This document shows positions 21,896-30,614 of a stretch of 32,650 nt of DNA, one piece after another (the first letter of the stretch is position 1; each line of letters opens with the position of its first letter). The notes under the pieces are model-generated. The model did not search any database. It was not told where the DNA came from and saw nothing but the letters and a program-made list of their open reading frames with translations. The DNA comes from an uncultured Acidimicrobium sp. (GTDB taxonomy: Bacteria; Actinomycetota; Acidimicrobiia; Acidimicrobiales; Ilumatobacteraceae): the NCBI GenBank assembly GCA_903895515.1, contig CAITUB010000213.1, positions 1-32,650 on the forward strand, written 5' to 3'. The position numbers and the translations under genes are program-made.

Positions 21896-22729
21896 ATGAC
21901 GTTGTTGTTTGCGCTCACTGCCGCCATGTTCTACGGGGTTGCTGACTATTCGGGAAGCCGCGGAGCTCGTTTAGCGAATTCGGCTGCGATCACATTCACG
22001 GGTCAAGCCGCAGCACTGGTGATCATTTCTGCGTACCTGTTGCTCTTCCGGTCATCTCCTCCACCATTAGAAAGCTGGCTGTGGACGGCTGGAGGTGGAT
22101 TCGGTGGAGCCATTGCCCTCGTGGCGTTTTATCAAGCAATGTCGAAAGGTTCGATGACCGTCATTGCACCGATTACGGCGGTCATTGGTTTATCGGTTCC
22201 TGTTATTGCAGGATTCATTCAGGGTGAACGTCCAGAACCACTTGCGTGGTTTGGTATTGCACTCGCAGTGGTTGCGGTCGCTCTTGTTGGAGATGTGCTT
22301 GACAAACATGATCTGCCTACTTCAATCGATGCAATTTGGTTGGCGATTGCCGCAGGTTTTGGATTCGGCATGATCTTCGTCTGCATGGCCAATGCAAGTC
22401 ATGATCATGGAATTTGGCCACTATTTGGACAGCGCATTGTCAGCGTTCCAACTGTTGCAGCTATTGCGTTATTTCAAACCCGAAGAATTTCTGTTCCGAA
22501 AAAGGCGATCGGTTTTGCACTGGCTGCTGGCATTCTCGATACGTCAGCAAATGGTCTGTACTTGCTTGCGACTCACACGGGGATGATGTCGATTGTTTCT
22601 GTCATCGTTGCGCTGTACCCCGTGTCAACCGTTGTACTGGCGATGACGATTGATCACGAGCGTTTACACAAATCGCAAGCTGTGGGAATGGTTCTTGCTG
22701 CCGCATCGCTTGTAATGGTGAGTGTCTAA
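21896..22729 (+). CDS. EamA/DMT-superfamily transporter
   Basis: The 277-residue protein is a drug/metabolite transporter with two EamA repeats and about ten hydrophobic segments. The first repeat includes ALTAAMFYGVADYSGSRGA and the box FYQAMSKGSMTVIAPI. The second repeat includes WLAIAAGFGFGMIFV and HTGMMSIVSVIVALYPVSTV, ending in AVGMVLAAASLVMV. The pattern is that of exporters of metabolites or amino acids; the substrate is not predictable. I set the start at the ATG at 21896 because the upstream in-frame extension is antisense to the DUF554 gene. Confidence 0.88.
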   Translation: MTLLFALTAAMFYGVADYSGSRGARLANSAAITFTGQAAALVIISAYLLLFRSSPPPLESWLWTAGGGFGGAIALVAFYQAMSKGSMTVIAPITAVIGLSVPVIAGFIQGERPEPLAWFGIALAVVAVALVGDVLDKHDLPTSIDAIWLAIAAGFGFGMIFVCMANASHDHGIWPLFGQRIVSVPTVAAIALFQTRRISVPKKAIGFALAAGILDTSANGLYLLATHTGMMSIVSVIVALYPVSTVVLAMTIDHERLHKSQAVGMVLAAASLVMVSV

Positions 22730-22741
22730 CCAGTACAAATC

Positions 22742-22819
22742 TGGTCGGGCTGGCGGGATTTGAACCCACGACCTCTTGTCCCCCAGACAAGCGCGCTAAC
22801 CAAGCTGCGCTACAGCCCG
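22742..22819 (-). tRNA. tRNA-Pro (anticodon GGG)
   Basis: On the minus strand the acceptor stem pairs CGGGCTG (22819-22813) with CAGCCCG (22752-22746), followed by discriminator A and an encoded CCA (22744-22742). The D-arm region is GCGCAGCTTGGTTAGCGC. The anticodon arm is CTTGT-CTGGGGG-ACAAG, giving anticodon GGG for the proline codon CCC and its wobble partner. The T-arm contains GGTTCAAATCC. It begins 13 bases after the zinc-ribbon membrane protein gene on the same strand. Confidence 0.96.
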
Positions 22820-22832
22820 TATGGAGCCGAGC

Positions 22833-23084
22833 CTAACGGAACAGGTCGATGACTCTCCACGACAAATACATCACGAGAGCTCCAACCAACAATTTGAAGT
22901 GCCATGGCAGTGGAACATCTTCTTCGCCGTCTGTTCCAGCGAGTTTTTTGAGATCCAGGTTCTTCGCGGTAATGGTGCCGTGAGCCGATGCCACTTCAAT
23001 TTCGGTTGAACAATTTGGGCAGCGACCATCGTCCGACACCGCACTTGGTGCGAAATACTTTGAGCATGGTTCACACCACGGCAT
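22833..23084 (-). CDS. Small zinc-ribbon membrane protein, hypothetical
   Basis: The 83-residue protein has an N-terminal zinc ribbon, Cys4-x2-Cys7 and Cys22-x2-Cys25 (CEPC ... CPNC), an acidic linker, and one C-terminal membrane helix (about 62-80, HFKLLVGALVMYLSWRVIDL). Such an arrangement would put the ribbon in the cytoplasm tethered to the membrane. I do not know a named family. It starts 11 bases after der, so the two are one operon. Confidence 0.75.
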   Translation of the reverse strand: MPWCEPCSKYFAPSAVSDDGRCPNCSTEIEVASAHGTITAKNLDLKKLAGTDGEEDVPLPWHFKLLVGALVMYLSWRVIDLFR

Positions 23085-23095
23085 ATCGGCCTGCT

Positions 23096-24433
23096 TCAGT
23101 CCGATCGCTTGCGAACTCGCAACTTAATTGGCGTACTTCCGAATTCAAACTTCTCACGAATTGAACGCTCAAGGTAACGCAGGTAGTGCTGCGGCAATTC
23201 GCGGTTAACAAACAAGGTGAATGTCGGTGGGTCATTTGCTCCCTGAAGCGCGTACAACACACGCGCACCAGCGCCAGCAGGCTGTTTTTGCTGAGCTTCT
23301 GCGATGACTCGGTTGACATCTTTTGTCGGAACACGCTTGTGGTAATCCGCAATGCATTCTTGCAAGATCGGCAACAAGCGATGAACGCCCTTGCCCGTGA
23401 GTGCTGAGAGTTTCAACACTGGTGCATCGCCGATGAAGTACAACTTCCTCGTCATTTCGGTATCGATGCGCTCGCGACCGTCCGCATCGAGTGTTTCCCA
23501 CTTATTGAGAACCACGATCACCGGACAACCCGCAGCGTCAATACGCTCAGCAAGTCGTTGATCTTGGTTGGTAATTCCCTCTTGAGCGTCGATCACCAAC
23601 AATGCAACGTCGGATTCATCAACTGCACGCAATGCACGAACGAATGAGTAATACTCGGCAGATTCATCAACCTGGCTCTTACGACGCATTCCAGCCGTAT
23701 CTACGAAAACTATTGGGCCATCTGGTGTGTCGACCTCTGTGTCAATCGCATCGCGCGTTGTTCCCGCCATGTCATGTGTGATGGAACGGTCTTCGCCAAC
23801 CAAACGATTAAACAACGTGCTCTTGCCAACGTTTGGACGCCCAACGATTGACACGCGTGGGATTCCAGAAACTCCGCGTGGAAGGACAACTTCTTCGACT
23901 ACGTCTGGTGCTTCAACAATTTCCAGAATCATGTCGAGTAGGTCGCCCGATTTACGACCATGCAGAGCAGATACTGGAACCGGATCGCCGAATCCCAGCT
24001 TAAGGAAGTCCCAACGATCGGCCTCACGCTTATCCGAATCGATTTTGTTACTCACCACAATGACTGGGCAAGCCAAACGGCGAAGCCACAAACCAATCTG
24101 CTCATCATCATCAGTGACGCCGATGGCGGTATCAACGACAAACAGCACCAAACTGGCCGACTTTGCAGCCTCTTCAACCTGGCGACTGACTTTGACGTCG
24201 AGTTCTGATCCACCTGGCATCCAGCCACCCGTGTCGACCAAATTGAACTTCTTGCCGGTCCATTCCACTTCGCGCTCAAATCGATCGCGTGTGATCCCTG
24301 GCTGGTCCTCAACAATTGCCACCTGCGAACCCATAAAACGGTTGAACAGCGTGCTCTTGCCAACGTTTGGTCTTCCAACAATGACCACTGTTGGAAGAGT
24401 CGAAGGAATTTCGTTTTCCAGTTCATTTGTCAC
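23096..24433 (-). CDS. der: Ribosome-assembly GTPase Der (EngA)
   Basis: The protein has two GTPase domains in tandem followed by a KH-like domain, the unique layout of Der, which helps assemble the 50S subunit. Domain 1 shows GRPNVGKS (20-27), DTGGW and NKID; domain 2 shows GRPNVGKST, DTAGM and NKWE. The C-terminus (FVNRELPQHYLRYLERSIRE and a basic end) is the KH-like part. The frame is open far upstream, but that extension is antisense to the ispH start region and lacks family similarity. I therefore chose the GTG at 24433, giving 445 residues, the normal length. Confidence 0.93.
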   Translation of the reverse strand: MTNELENEIPSTLPTVVIVGRPNVGKSTLFNRFMGSQVAIVEDQPGITRDRFEREVEWTGKKFNLVDTGGWMPGGSELDVKVSRQVEEAAKSASLVLFVVDTAIGVTDDDEQIGLWLRRLACPVIVVSNKIDSDKREADRWDFLKLGFGDPVPVSALHGRKSGDLLDMILEIVEAPDVVEEVVLPRGVSGIPRVSIVGRPNVGKSTLFNRLVGEDRSITHDMAGTTRDAIDTEVDTPDGPIVFVDTAGMRRKSQVDESAEYYSFVRALRAVDESDVALLVIDAQEGITNQDQRLAERIDAAGCPVIVVLNKWETLDADGRERIDTEMTRKLYFIGDAPVLKLSALTGKGVHRLLPILQECIADYHKRVPTKDVNRVIAEAQQKQPAGAGARVLYALQGANDPPTFTLFVNRELPQHYLRYLERSIREKFEFGSTPIKLRVRKRSD

Positions 24434-24511
24434 CCGTTCATTGTACTGTCGCCATTGAAACAATGGTCTGAACTCATGGCCCTGAAAATCGCTGCAGTAT
24501 TGTGTTTCTCG

Positions 24512-25567
24512 ATGCAAAAACTGCCCGAAACCGTACTTAACGTTGACCGTGTCCTGCTTGCTGCGCCACGCGGATTTTGCGCAGGCGTTGAAATGGCAAT
24601 CAAAGCACTCGCGTGGATGGTGCGCACGTTTCCAGCGCCCGTTTACTGCTACCACGAAATCGTTCACAATCGCGCCGTGGTCGATCGCTTCCTTGCGCTC
24701 GGTGTCATTTTCGTTGACGATATTTCAGAAGTACCAATCGGCATGCCCATCATGCTTTCTGCCCACGGATCTGCTCCTCAGGTTGTCGAAATGGCTCGTC
24801 AACGCGGCAACTACGTAGTTGATTCTGTGTGTCCTCTGGTTACCAAGGTGCACCACGAAGTACGAGTTCGTGCAGGCAAGGGTTACCGAATTGTGTATGT
24901 AGGACACGAAGGCCACGAGGAAGCTGTGGGCACAATGGCTGTTGCGCCAGATTCAATTTCTCGAGTTGAATCGATGGAGGAAGTACAAGCGCTTCCAGAT
25001 TTTTCTGAGCCCGTTGCACTACTTGCACAAACAACACTTTCTCATCGCGATTGGGCCGGCATTGCAGACGCGGTAAAAGTGAAATATCCGTCAGTCTGGT
25101 CACCTGGCAAGAGTGATTTATGTTTCGCGACAACCAATCGTCAAAGCGCGCTGTTGCAAATTGCCGCTCAGTGCGACTCAGTCATTGTTATCGGCTCGGC
25201 CAATTCTTCAAATACTCGAGCGCTAGAGAAGCTCGCACGAGACGAAGGATGCGAACATGTGTACCGCATCAATAGCGTGGATGAACTTCCACGCACCCTT
25301 CACGGCGTAGTTGGCGTTACTGCAGGCGCGTCAGCCCCCGAAGATCTCGTTAATGAAGTACTTGCTTTTCTCAATCCAGTCAATGGCGTAGAGGAGATTC
25401 GAATTACTCGTGAAGAGGAATACTTCCCTCCCCCGCGCAACATTCGCCAACTGCAATCAGGCATCGAAAATGCAGCTCTGACAATGATCGGTGCATCCGT
25501 TTCGTCTGCAACGAGCGTGGATGATCGATTGGTTAGTGCCAGTGACGTACTTTCGTCGCTTGACTAA
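24512..25567 (+). CDS. ispH: 4-hydroxy-3-methylbut-2-enyl diphosphate reductase IspH
   Basis: IspH is the [4Fe-4S] enzyme for the last step of the MEP pathway, making IPP and DMAPP for isoprenoids. The three cluster cysteines are Cys23 (GFCAGV), Cys107 (SVCPLVTKVH) and Cys204 (SDLCFATTNRQ). The substrate residues are also visible: HEIVHN, SAHGSAP, GHEGHEE and QTTLS. The product is 351 residues from the ATG at 24512. Two earlier in-frame starts (24455 TTG, 24476 ATG) would add a short hydrophobic stretch, and none has a good ribosome binding site. It faces der head to head and the acyl-CoA dehydrogenase tail to tail with no gap. Confidence 0.93.
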   Translation: MQKLPETVLNVDRVLLAAPRGFCAGVEMAIKALAWMVRTFPAPVYCYHEIVHNRAVVDRFLALGVIFVDDISEVPIGMPIMLSAHGSAPQVVEMARQRGNYVVDSVCPLVTKVHHEVRVRAGKGYRIVYVGHEGHEEAVGTMAVAPDSISRVESMEEVQALPDFSEPVALLAQTTLSHRDWAGIADAVKVKYPSVWSPGKSDLCFATTNRQSALLQIAAQCDSVIVIGSANSSNTRALEKLARDEGCEHVYRINSVDELPRTLHGVVGVTAGASAPEDLVNEVLAFLNPVNGVEEIRITREEEYFPPPRNIRQLQSGIENAALTMIGASVSSATSVDDRLVSASDVLSSLD

Positions 25568-26767
25568 TCAGTTACGCGGAACTTTGCTCCAAGGCATCTC
25601 GCGGTCTACACGCACATCTCCAGGAAGACCAAGTACGCGTTCACCCAAAATATTGCGCATCACCTCTGATGTACCGCCTTCAATGCTGTTCGCACGTGCA
25701 CGCAAGAACGCCTTTGGCAACGAATCAAAACTCATCGCGGTATCTGGGCGAACCATTTCGTAGCTTCCATACAACATGCCTTCGGCGCCAAGGAGTTCGA
25801 TGCACAGTTCGTACGTTTCCTTGTTGAGTTCGGCGCTTGCCATTTTCCCAATTGAACCCTCTGGTCCAGGAACTCCAACTTTTCTGTTCTGCCCGGCTCG
25901 AATATTGGTGAGTCGTGCAATTTCGGAACGAATCCACAGCTTCATGAGCTTGTCTTTAGTGGCAGCATCTTTGCGATCTGCTGGCAATTTCTCCCACAAC
26001 TTGACTGCTTCACGAATTGGTCCCGAACCTTTTTGCGGAATAGCTCCACCAATAGCAACGCGCTCATTCATCAACGTCGTCAAACTCACTCGCCAACCAT
26101 CACCGGCGTTACCAAGCGTTTCCGAAACTGGAACTCGTGTGTCAGTGAAATACACCTCGTTAAATTCTGCTTCACCAGTCATTTGCCGCAATGGGCGAAC
26201 TTCAACACCAGGGCCATGCATGTCGACAACCACAGCTGTGAGCCCGGCATGCTTGACTGCCTCGGCGTCTGTACGAACCACCAACAGACCCCATTTTGAA
26301 AGATGCGCGAGTGTGGTCCATACTTTTTGACCATTGACGATCCACTCGTCGCCGTCTTTTACTCCCTTTGCTGAAAGTCCGGCGAAGTCGGAACCCGAAC
26401 CAGGCTCGGAAAAGAGTTGACACCAAATTTCTTCACCAGTGAATAGCGGTCGCAGATACTTGCGCTTTTGTTCTTCGGTTCCCCACTCGACAACCGTTGG
26501 ACCGCACATGCCGTAACCAATTGGGTTTCGTGCATACGAATTAGGCCCGCCTGCACGCGCAATCTTTTCATTCACGATCTTTTGAAATTTTGGCGTAAGT
26601 CCTAGGCCACCGTGACCGACTGGAAAATGCACCCAAGCCAAACCCAAATCAAATTGCGCACCAAGAAAAGCGATGGCAGAAGTTGACGCTGGAGGATGCT
26701 GGGAAATGAGCTGATCAGTGAGATCGGCGACTTGTGCTTCTTCTGAACTCAATACTTCCGCTGCCAT
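25568..26767 (-). CDS. Acyl-CoA dehydrogenase
   Basis: The 399-residue protein is an FAD-dependent acyl-CoA dehydrogenase, which introduces the first double bond in fatty acid beta-oxidation. The middle domain shows CQLFSEPGSGSDFAGL with WIVNGQKVWTT, the usual FAD/substrate loop. The C-terminal box NSIEGGTSEVMRNILGERVLG contains the probable catalytic Glu within IEGGTSE. The length is standard. It works in the same pathway as the enoyl-CoA hydratase and acyl-CoA synthetase found in this window, though they are not in one operon. The chain-length preference cannot be read from the sequence. Confidence 0.93.
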   Translation of the reverse strand: MAAEVLSSEEAQVADLTDQLISQHPPASTSAIAFLGAQFDLGLAWVHFPVGHGGLGLTPKFQKIVNEKIARAGGPNSYARNPIGYGMCGPTVVEWGTEEQKRKYLRPLFTGEEIWCQLFSEPGSGSDFAGLSAKGVKDGDEWIVNGQKVWTTLAHLSKWGLLVVRTDAEAVKHAGLTAVVVDMHGPGVEVRPLRQMTGEAEFNEVYFTDTRVPVSETLGNAGDGWRVSLTTLMNERVAIGGAIPQKGSGPIREAVKLWEKLPADRKDAATKDKLMKLWIRSEIARLTNIRAGQNRKVGVPGPEGSIGKMASAELNKETYELCIELLGAEGMLYGSYEMVRPDTAMSFDSLPKAFLRARANSIEGGTSEVMRNILGERVLGLPGDVRVDREMPWSKVPRN

Positions 26768-26826
26768 AATTTCCTACTCCCCGCGTCCGAACAACCGAAA
26801 CGCTAATTCAGAATCAACAGCAACGG

Positions 26827-27501
26827 TTAATTGGAGCGACGCACGAGTTGGGCAAATTCAGCGGATTCAGAAGCTGAAATTTCAGGGATAACTGACCGGA
26901 GGCGCATCACCCAGCGCAAATTGGCGACATCGGAACGCCGTCGGTAGATGGACTTCAGATTGCTCAACACCCGAATGACCATCAACCTAGAACTCGAAGG
27001 CTCTAGGAACTCGGCACTCCAATTATCGATCTGGGTGAGATTTTCGTACAGGCTTTTACATTGGTCGGCGGTAAGCGGTCGCGGTGAATGGAACGGATCA
27101 AAAAAAGAAACGTCTCGTTGTGCAGCGGTTCTGCAAAGAAAGTGACCTGGCATCCCGATGCCAACAATGTCAATGTCTACTCGCCTACCCACTTCGATGG
27201 CAAGGGCACAGAGCGTGATCGGAATTCCTAAACGTCGTGCAATTACGTTCTGAAGTATTGAATTGTTCGGATCGTCATATTCAACGGTGTTGCCAGTGAA
27301 ACCGGAAGGGCCAAAAAGTTCAGCCATGAAGTCGACAGCATTCGTCGCCGAAATGGTTGATGCCAATCGATCGAGTTCCCCGAGCACCATGATCGGGTCA
27401 ATCGAAGGATCTGCAAAATGCCCAATCAAAGCCAGAGCCTCGTCCAGGGGCACAATCTCACCGCGAGTGCTGAACAGTTCAGTGAAACGCTCAAAATGCA
27501 C
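26827..27501 (-). CDS. SirB1-like transglutaminase-core protein
   Basis: The protein belongs to the SirB1 family with a transglutaminase-like core of unsettled function. The diagnostic run is YDDPNNSILQNVIARRLGIP, then ITLCALAIEVGRRVDIDIVG, then GIGMPGHFLCR and FFDPF. The Cys in TLCALA, His in PGHF and Asp in FDPF could form the triad. The C-terminal half is helical, TPR-like (LRVLSNLKSIYRRR). I set the start at GTG 27501; a longer GTG start at 27552 adds a serine-rich stretch with no family match. It is divergent from the acyl-CoA synthetase gene. Confidence 0.85.
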   Translation of the reverse strand: MHFERFTELFSTRGEIVPLDEALALIGHFADPSIDPIMVLGELDRLASTISATNAVDFMAELFGPSGFTGNTVEYDDPNNSILQNVIARRLGIPITLCALAIEVGRRVDIDIVGIGMPGHFLCRTAAQRDVSFFDPFHSPRPLTADQCKSLYENLTQIDNWSAEFLEPSSSRLMVIRVLSNLKSIYRRRSDVANLRWVMRLRSVIPEISASESAEFAQLVRRSN

Positions 27502-27569
27502 GGCTGAACTGTAACTAGAGAAACTGCTGCTTACGACGCGAGCCGACAACACGGACTACCGTTACCACC

Positions 27570-29123
27570 ATGTTTCCAGGTCATTATGCAGCACTGAATC
27601 CAGACAAACCAGCCGTCATCGATGCGGCAACTGGCACCATTTTGACTTATAAGCAACTTGATGACTCGGCGAACAAGATCAGCAATCTGTTGCGCAGTAA
27701 CGGACTTCAGGTTGGCGATCACGTAGCACTGTGCATCGAGAATCATCCTCGTTATTTTGAGATCATCTGGGGCTGTCATTACGCAGGGCTTGTGTACACC
27801 GCGTGCTCGAGCAGACTTACTTCGGATGAACTCTCCTACATCGTGAACGACTGTGGAGCTAAGGCGTACATCACGTCTAAGTACAAAGCCGATCAGGCTG
27901 CAGAAATTCTGAATACGACGCCGAGCGTCCAGCTTCGTCTGATGATTGATGGAACCGTGTCTGGTTATGACAGTTTCGAAGACGTCCTCGAGCAAAGTTT
28001 AGTTGAACCCCTCGCGGAACGTATTGACGGAACCGACATGTTGTATTCGAGTGGCACCACAGGTCGGCCAAAAGGTGTGCGCTTGCAATTTGCGCGTAGC
28101 CCGCTTGGCACACCAAATGGTCTCACTGGACTTGGTCAATTTCTGTTTGGACTTAATGAGGACACCATTTACTTATCTCCAGCACCTCTGTATCACGCAG
28201 CACCGTTGCGTTGGAATATGTCTGTGCATCGCACTGGGGGAACTTCTGTAGTGATGAACCACTTTGATGCCGAAGATTTTCTTCAATGCATCGAGCGGTA
28301 CAACGTGACCCATACCCAAACAGTGCCGACCATGTTTGTTCGCATGCTGAAACTTGCTCCTGAAATTCGAAGCAAGTACGACGTATCTTCGTTGTCGTGT
28401 GTGTTCCATGCCGCCGCTCCATGTCCTGTTGAGGTGAAGCGTCAGATGATTGATTGGTTCGGACCAGTCATTCATGAGTACTACGCAGGCAGCGAAGGAA
28501 ACGGATTCGTGTATTGCAATACCGAGCAATGGCTCGCACACCCCGGAACGGTTGGCGTTGCCCTGAATGCCACCATCCACATTCTTGACGACGACGGCAC
28601 CGACCTGGCTATTGGTGAAACCGGAACGGTGTATTTCGAAAGCACGGCAAATTTCGAATACCACAACGATCCGGAAAAGACAAAGGCATCTCGTGACCCT
28701 CTTGGACGCGGTTGGTCAACACTTGGCGATATCGGATACCTAGATGACGACAAGTTTTTGTATCTGACAGACCGCAAGGCCTACATGATCATTTCGGGTG
28801 GAGTGAATATCTATCCACAAGAGGCAGAAAATGTTCTGGTCAACCACCCAGAGGTTGTTGATGTTGCCGTTTTCGGAGTGCCCAACGACGAATTCGGTGA
28901 AGAAGTAAAGGCGGTAGTACAACCGCTCTCCATGCCAACCACCGATGCGGAGCGGAATGATTTGAGTAAACGTCTCATTGCATATTGCAAAGAGTCGCTC
29001 GCCGACTTTAAGTGCCCGCGCACGGTTGACTTCCGCGACGAGCTTCCGCGCCATCCAACCGGCAAGTTGTACAAGCGACTACTGAAAGACGAATACTGGG
29101 CTAAGTCCGGACGAAGCATTTAG
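27570..29123 (+). CDS. AMP-dependent acyl-CoA synthetase/ligase
   Basis: The 517-residue protein is an ANL-superfamily adenylating enzyme that activates a carboxylic acid to acyl-CoA. Motif A3 is YSSGTTGRPKGVRL (159-172). The A5 region is EYYAGSEGNGF, the A7 region is GDIGYLDDD with LTDRKAYMIISGGVNIYP, and the C-terminal A10 lysine is in PRHPTGKLYKR. No carrier-protein domain is fused. The substrate is likely a fatty or other hydrophobic acid. No Shine-Dalgarno is seen before the ATG. The GDPD and ABC genes follow on the same strand at very short distances. Confidence 0.92.
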   Translation: MFPGHYAALNPDKPAVIDAATGTILTYKQLDDSANKISNLLRSNGLQVGDHVALCIENHPRYFEIIWGCHYAGLVYTACSSRLTSDELSYIVNDCGAKAYITSKYKADQAAEILNTTPSVQLRLMIDGTVSGYDSFEDVLEQSLVEPLAERIDGTDMLYSSGTTGRPKGVRLQFARSPLGTPNGLTGLGQFLFGLNEDTIYLSPAPLYHAAPLRWNMSVHRTGGTSVVMNHFDAEDFLQCIERYNVTHTQTVPTMFVRMLKLAPEIRSKYDVSSLSCVFHAAAPCPVEVKRQMIDWFGPVIHEYYAGSEGNGFVYCNTEQWLAHPGTVGVALNATIHILDDDGTDLAIGETGTVYFESTANFEYHNDPEKTKASRDPLGRGWSTLGDIGYLDDDKFLYLTDRKAYMIISGGVNIYPQEAENVLVNHPEVVDVAVFGVPNDEFGEEVKAVVQPLSMPTTDAERNDLSKRLIAYCKESLADFKCPRTVDFRDELPRHPTGKLYKRLLKDEYWAKSGRSI

Positions 29124-29130
29124 TTTCACC

Positions 29131-29883
29131 ATGTCCCATCCGTTCGTACAATCCGCAAATCCAATCGCCTTCGCTCATCGCGGCGGCGCGAGTGATGCTC
29201 CAGAAAACACCATGCCGGCTTTTCAACGCGCAATGGATTTGGGATACCGCTACATCGAGACAGACGTGCACGCAACCAAAGACGGTGTACTTCTGGCATT
29301 CCATGATGACGACCTGATGCGAACATGTGGCCAACCCGGCGTCATCAGCGAGATGAATTATGACGAAGTCAGAAAGTTTCGGATTGACGGCCAAGAGCCC
29401 ATTCCCTTGATGCAAGAAATTTTTGACGCTTGGCCTGAAGCAATGGTCAACATCGACTGCAAGGCAGACTCTGCCCTACTGCCACTTACTTCCGCCCTTC
29501 GCGGTTCTGGAATCCTCGATCGCGTGTGCATAGGTTCGTTCAGCGATAAGCGCATCGCCACGCTCCGCGAAACTTTCGGACCAGCACTATGCACATCACT
29601 CGGGCCGCGAGAAGTCGCGAAGCTTCGAGTGCGCAGCTGGGTTGGACCGGCGCGCAGTTTTCCTGGCGCGTATGCGGCGCAGGTTCCCCATAAACAAGGA
29701 CCGCTCACCATTACCGATAAGAAATTCGTCGAAGAAGCTCACCAGTCGGGACTCAAAGTTCACGTCTGGACGATTGATGACCCAATCGAGATGAATGTGT
29801 TGTTTGATCTCGGTGTAGACGGAATCATGACTGATCGACCGCAGGTTCTGAAGGACGTGATGATTGAACGCGGTATTTGGTGA
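29131..29883 (+). CDS. Glycerophosphodiester phosphodiesterase (second copy)
   Basis: The 250-residue GDPD protein has the complete active site: His16-Arg17 in FAHRGG, Glu43 and Asp45 in YIETDVH, and His58 in AFHDDD. The ending GVDGIMTDRPQVLKDV is typical. It lacks a signal peptide. It follows the acyl-CoA synthetase by 7 bases. Its stop overlaps the probable GTG start of the ABC ATPase (GTGA), so translation of a lipid-diester hydrolase and the importer is coupled. Confidence 0.92.
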   Translation: MSHPFVQSANPIAFAHRGGASDAPENTMPAFQRAMDLGYRYIETDVHATKDGVLLAFHDDDLMRTCGQPGVISEMNYDEVRKFRIDGQEPIPLMQEIFDAWPEAMVNIDCKADSALLPLTSALRGSGILDRVCIGSFSDKRIATLRETFGPALCTSLGPREVAKLRVRSWVGPARSFPGAYAAQVPHKQGPLTITDKKFVEEAHQSGLKVHVWTIDDPIEMNVLFDLGVDGIMTDRPQVLKDVMIERGIW

Positions 29884-30614
29884 GCGTTGTTTTCTCATCT
29901 ACTTCTGCCGGCCTGATCTACCCAGACGGAACCCAAGCACTACAGGACACCAGCGTGAGCGTGTCCGCCGGAGAGTTTGTGTCCATCGTGGGCCCAAGCG
30001 GTTGCGGAAAGTCCACACTGCTGCGCATGGCAAGTGGACTCATTGGGCAAACTTCGGGGTCTCTCAACCGCTCAGGGACCGTGCAGTTTGTCTTTCAAGA
30101 TTCAACACTTCTCCCGTGGCGAACAGTGCGAAAAAATGTTTCGCTAAATCTGGAACTGCAAAAAATAGATCAACCGACGATCGATCAACGTACTTCAGCC
30201 GTGCTTGAACTCGTTGGTCTTGCTGACAGCGCCGACAAGCTTCCGCGCCAGTTGTCTGGTGGCATGAAAATGCGTACTTCACTTGCGCGCTCTTTGGTTT
30301 GCGAACCCGATTTGTATTTGTTTGACGAACCCTTCGCCGCGCTAGACGAGTTCTCTCGTGAACGATTGAACATCGAACTACGAAACATGTTGAGTACAAG
30401 AAATGCAGGCTCGCTATTCGTCACGCACTCAATTGCCGAGGCAGTTTTTCTTTCTCATCGCGTACTGGTCATGTCTCCACGACCAGGAACAATCGTGAAT
30501 GAATTCCAAATTCCTTTTGGGCAACATCGCGATCAAGACTTGCGTTACTCGTCCGAATTTGCACGCGTGTCGGGCGAGATTGCTCAATCGTTGCGAGAGT
30601 TGTCACCATTATGA
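29880..30614 (+). CDS. ABC transporter ATP-binding protein, NitT/TauT/thiamine-precursor type
   Basis: The 244-residue ATPase powers the importer formed with the next two genes. Walker A is GPSGCGKST (38-46), the Q-loop lies in VFQDSTLLPW, the signature is LSGGMKMRTSLARSL, Walker B is LYLFDEPFAALDE, and the H-loop is VTHSIAEAV. LSGGM with KMR and the ending VMSPRPGTI are typical of ATPases of the SsuB/TauB/ThiZ group. The GTG at 29880 overlaps the GDPD stop; a TTG at 29877 is an alternative. The end overlaps the permease start by 4 bases. Confidence 0.92.
   Translation: MSVVFSSTSAGLIYPDGTQALQDTSVSVSAGEFVSIVGPSGCGKSTLLRMASGLIGQTSGSLNRSGTVQFVFQDSTLLPWRTVRKNVSLNLELQKIDQPTIDQRTSAVLELVGLADSADKLPRQLSGGMKMRTSLARSLVCEPDLYLFDEPFAALDEFSRERLNIELRNMLSTRNAGSLFVTHSIAEAVFLSHRVLVMSPRPGTIVNEFQIPFGQHRDQDLRYSSEFARVSGEIAQSLRELSPL

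Noticed and set aside
23727-24458. A 243-codon plus-strand open frame opposite der
   Set aside because: It is the antisense shadow of the der GTPase gene, which has complete motifs; the frame's composition is Ser/Thr/Arg-rich and matches no family.
24434-24667. N-terminal extension of der
   Set aside because: The extra codons are antisense to the ispH start region and do not resemble Der; the GTG at 24433 gives the normal length.
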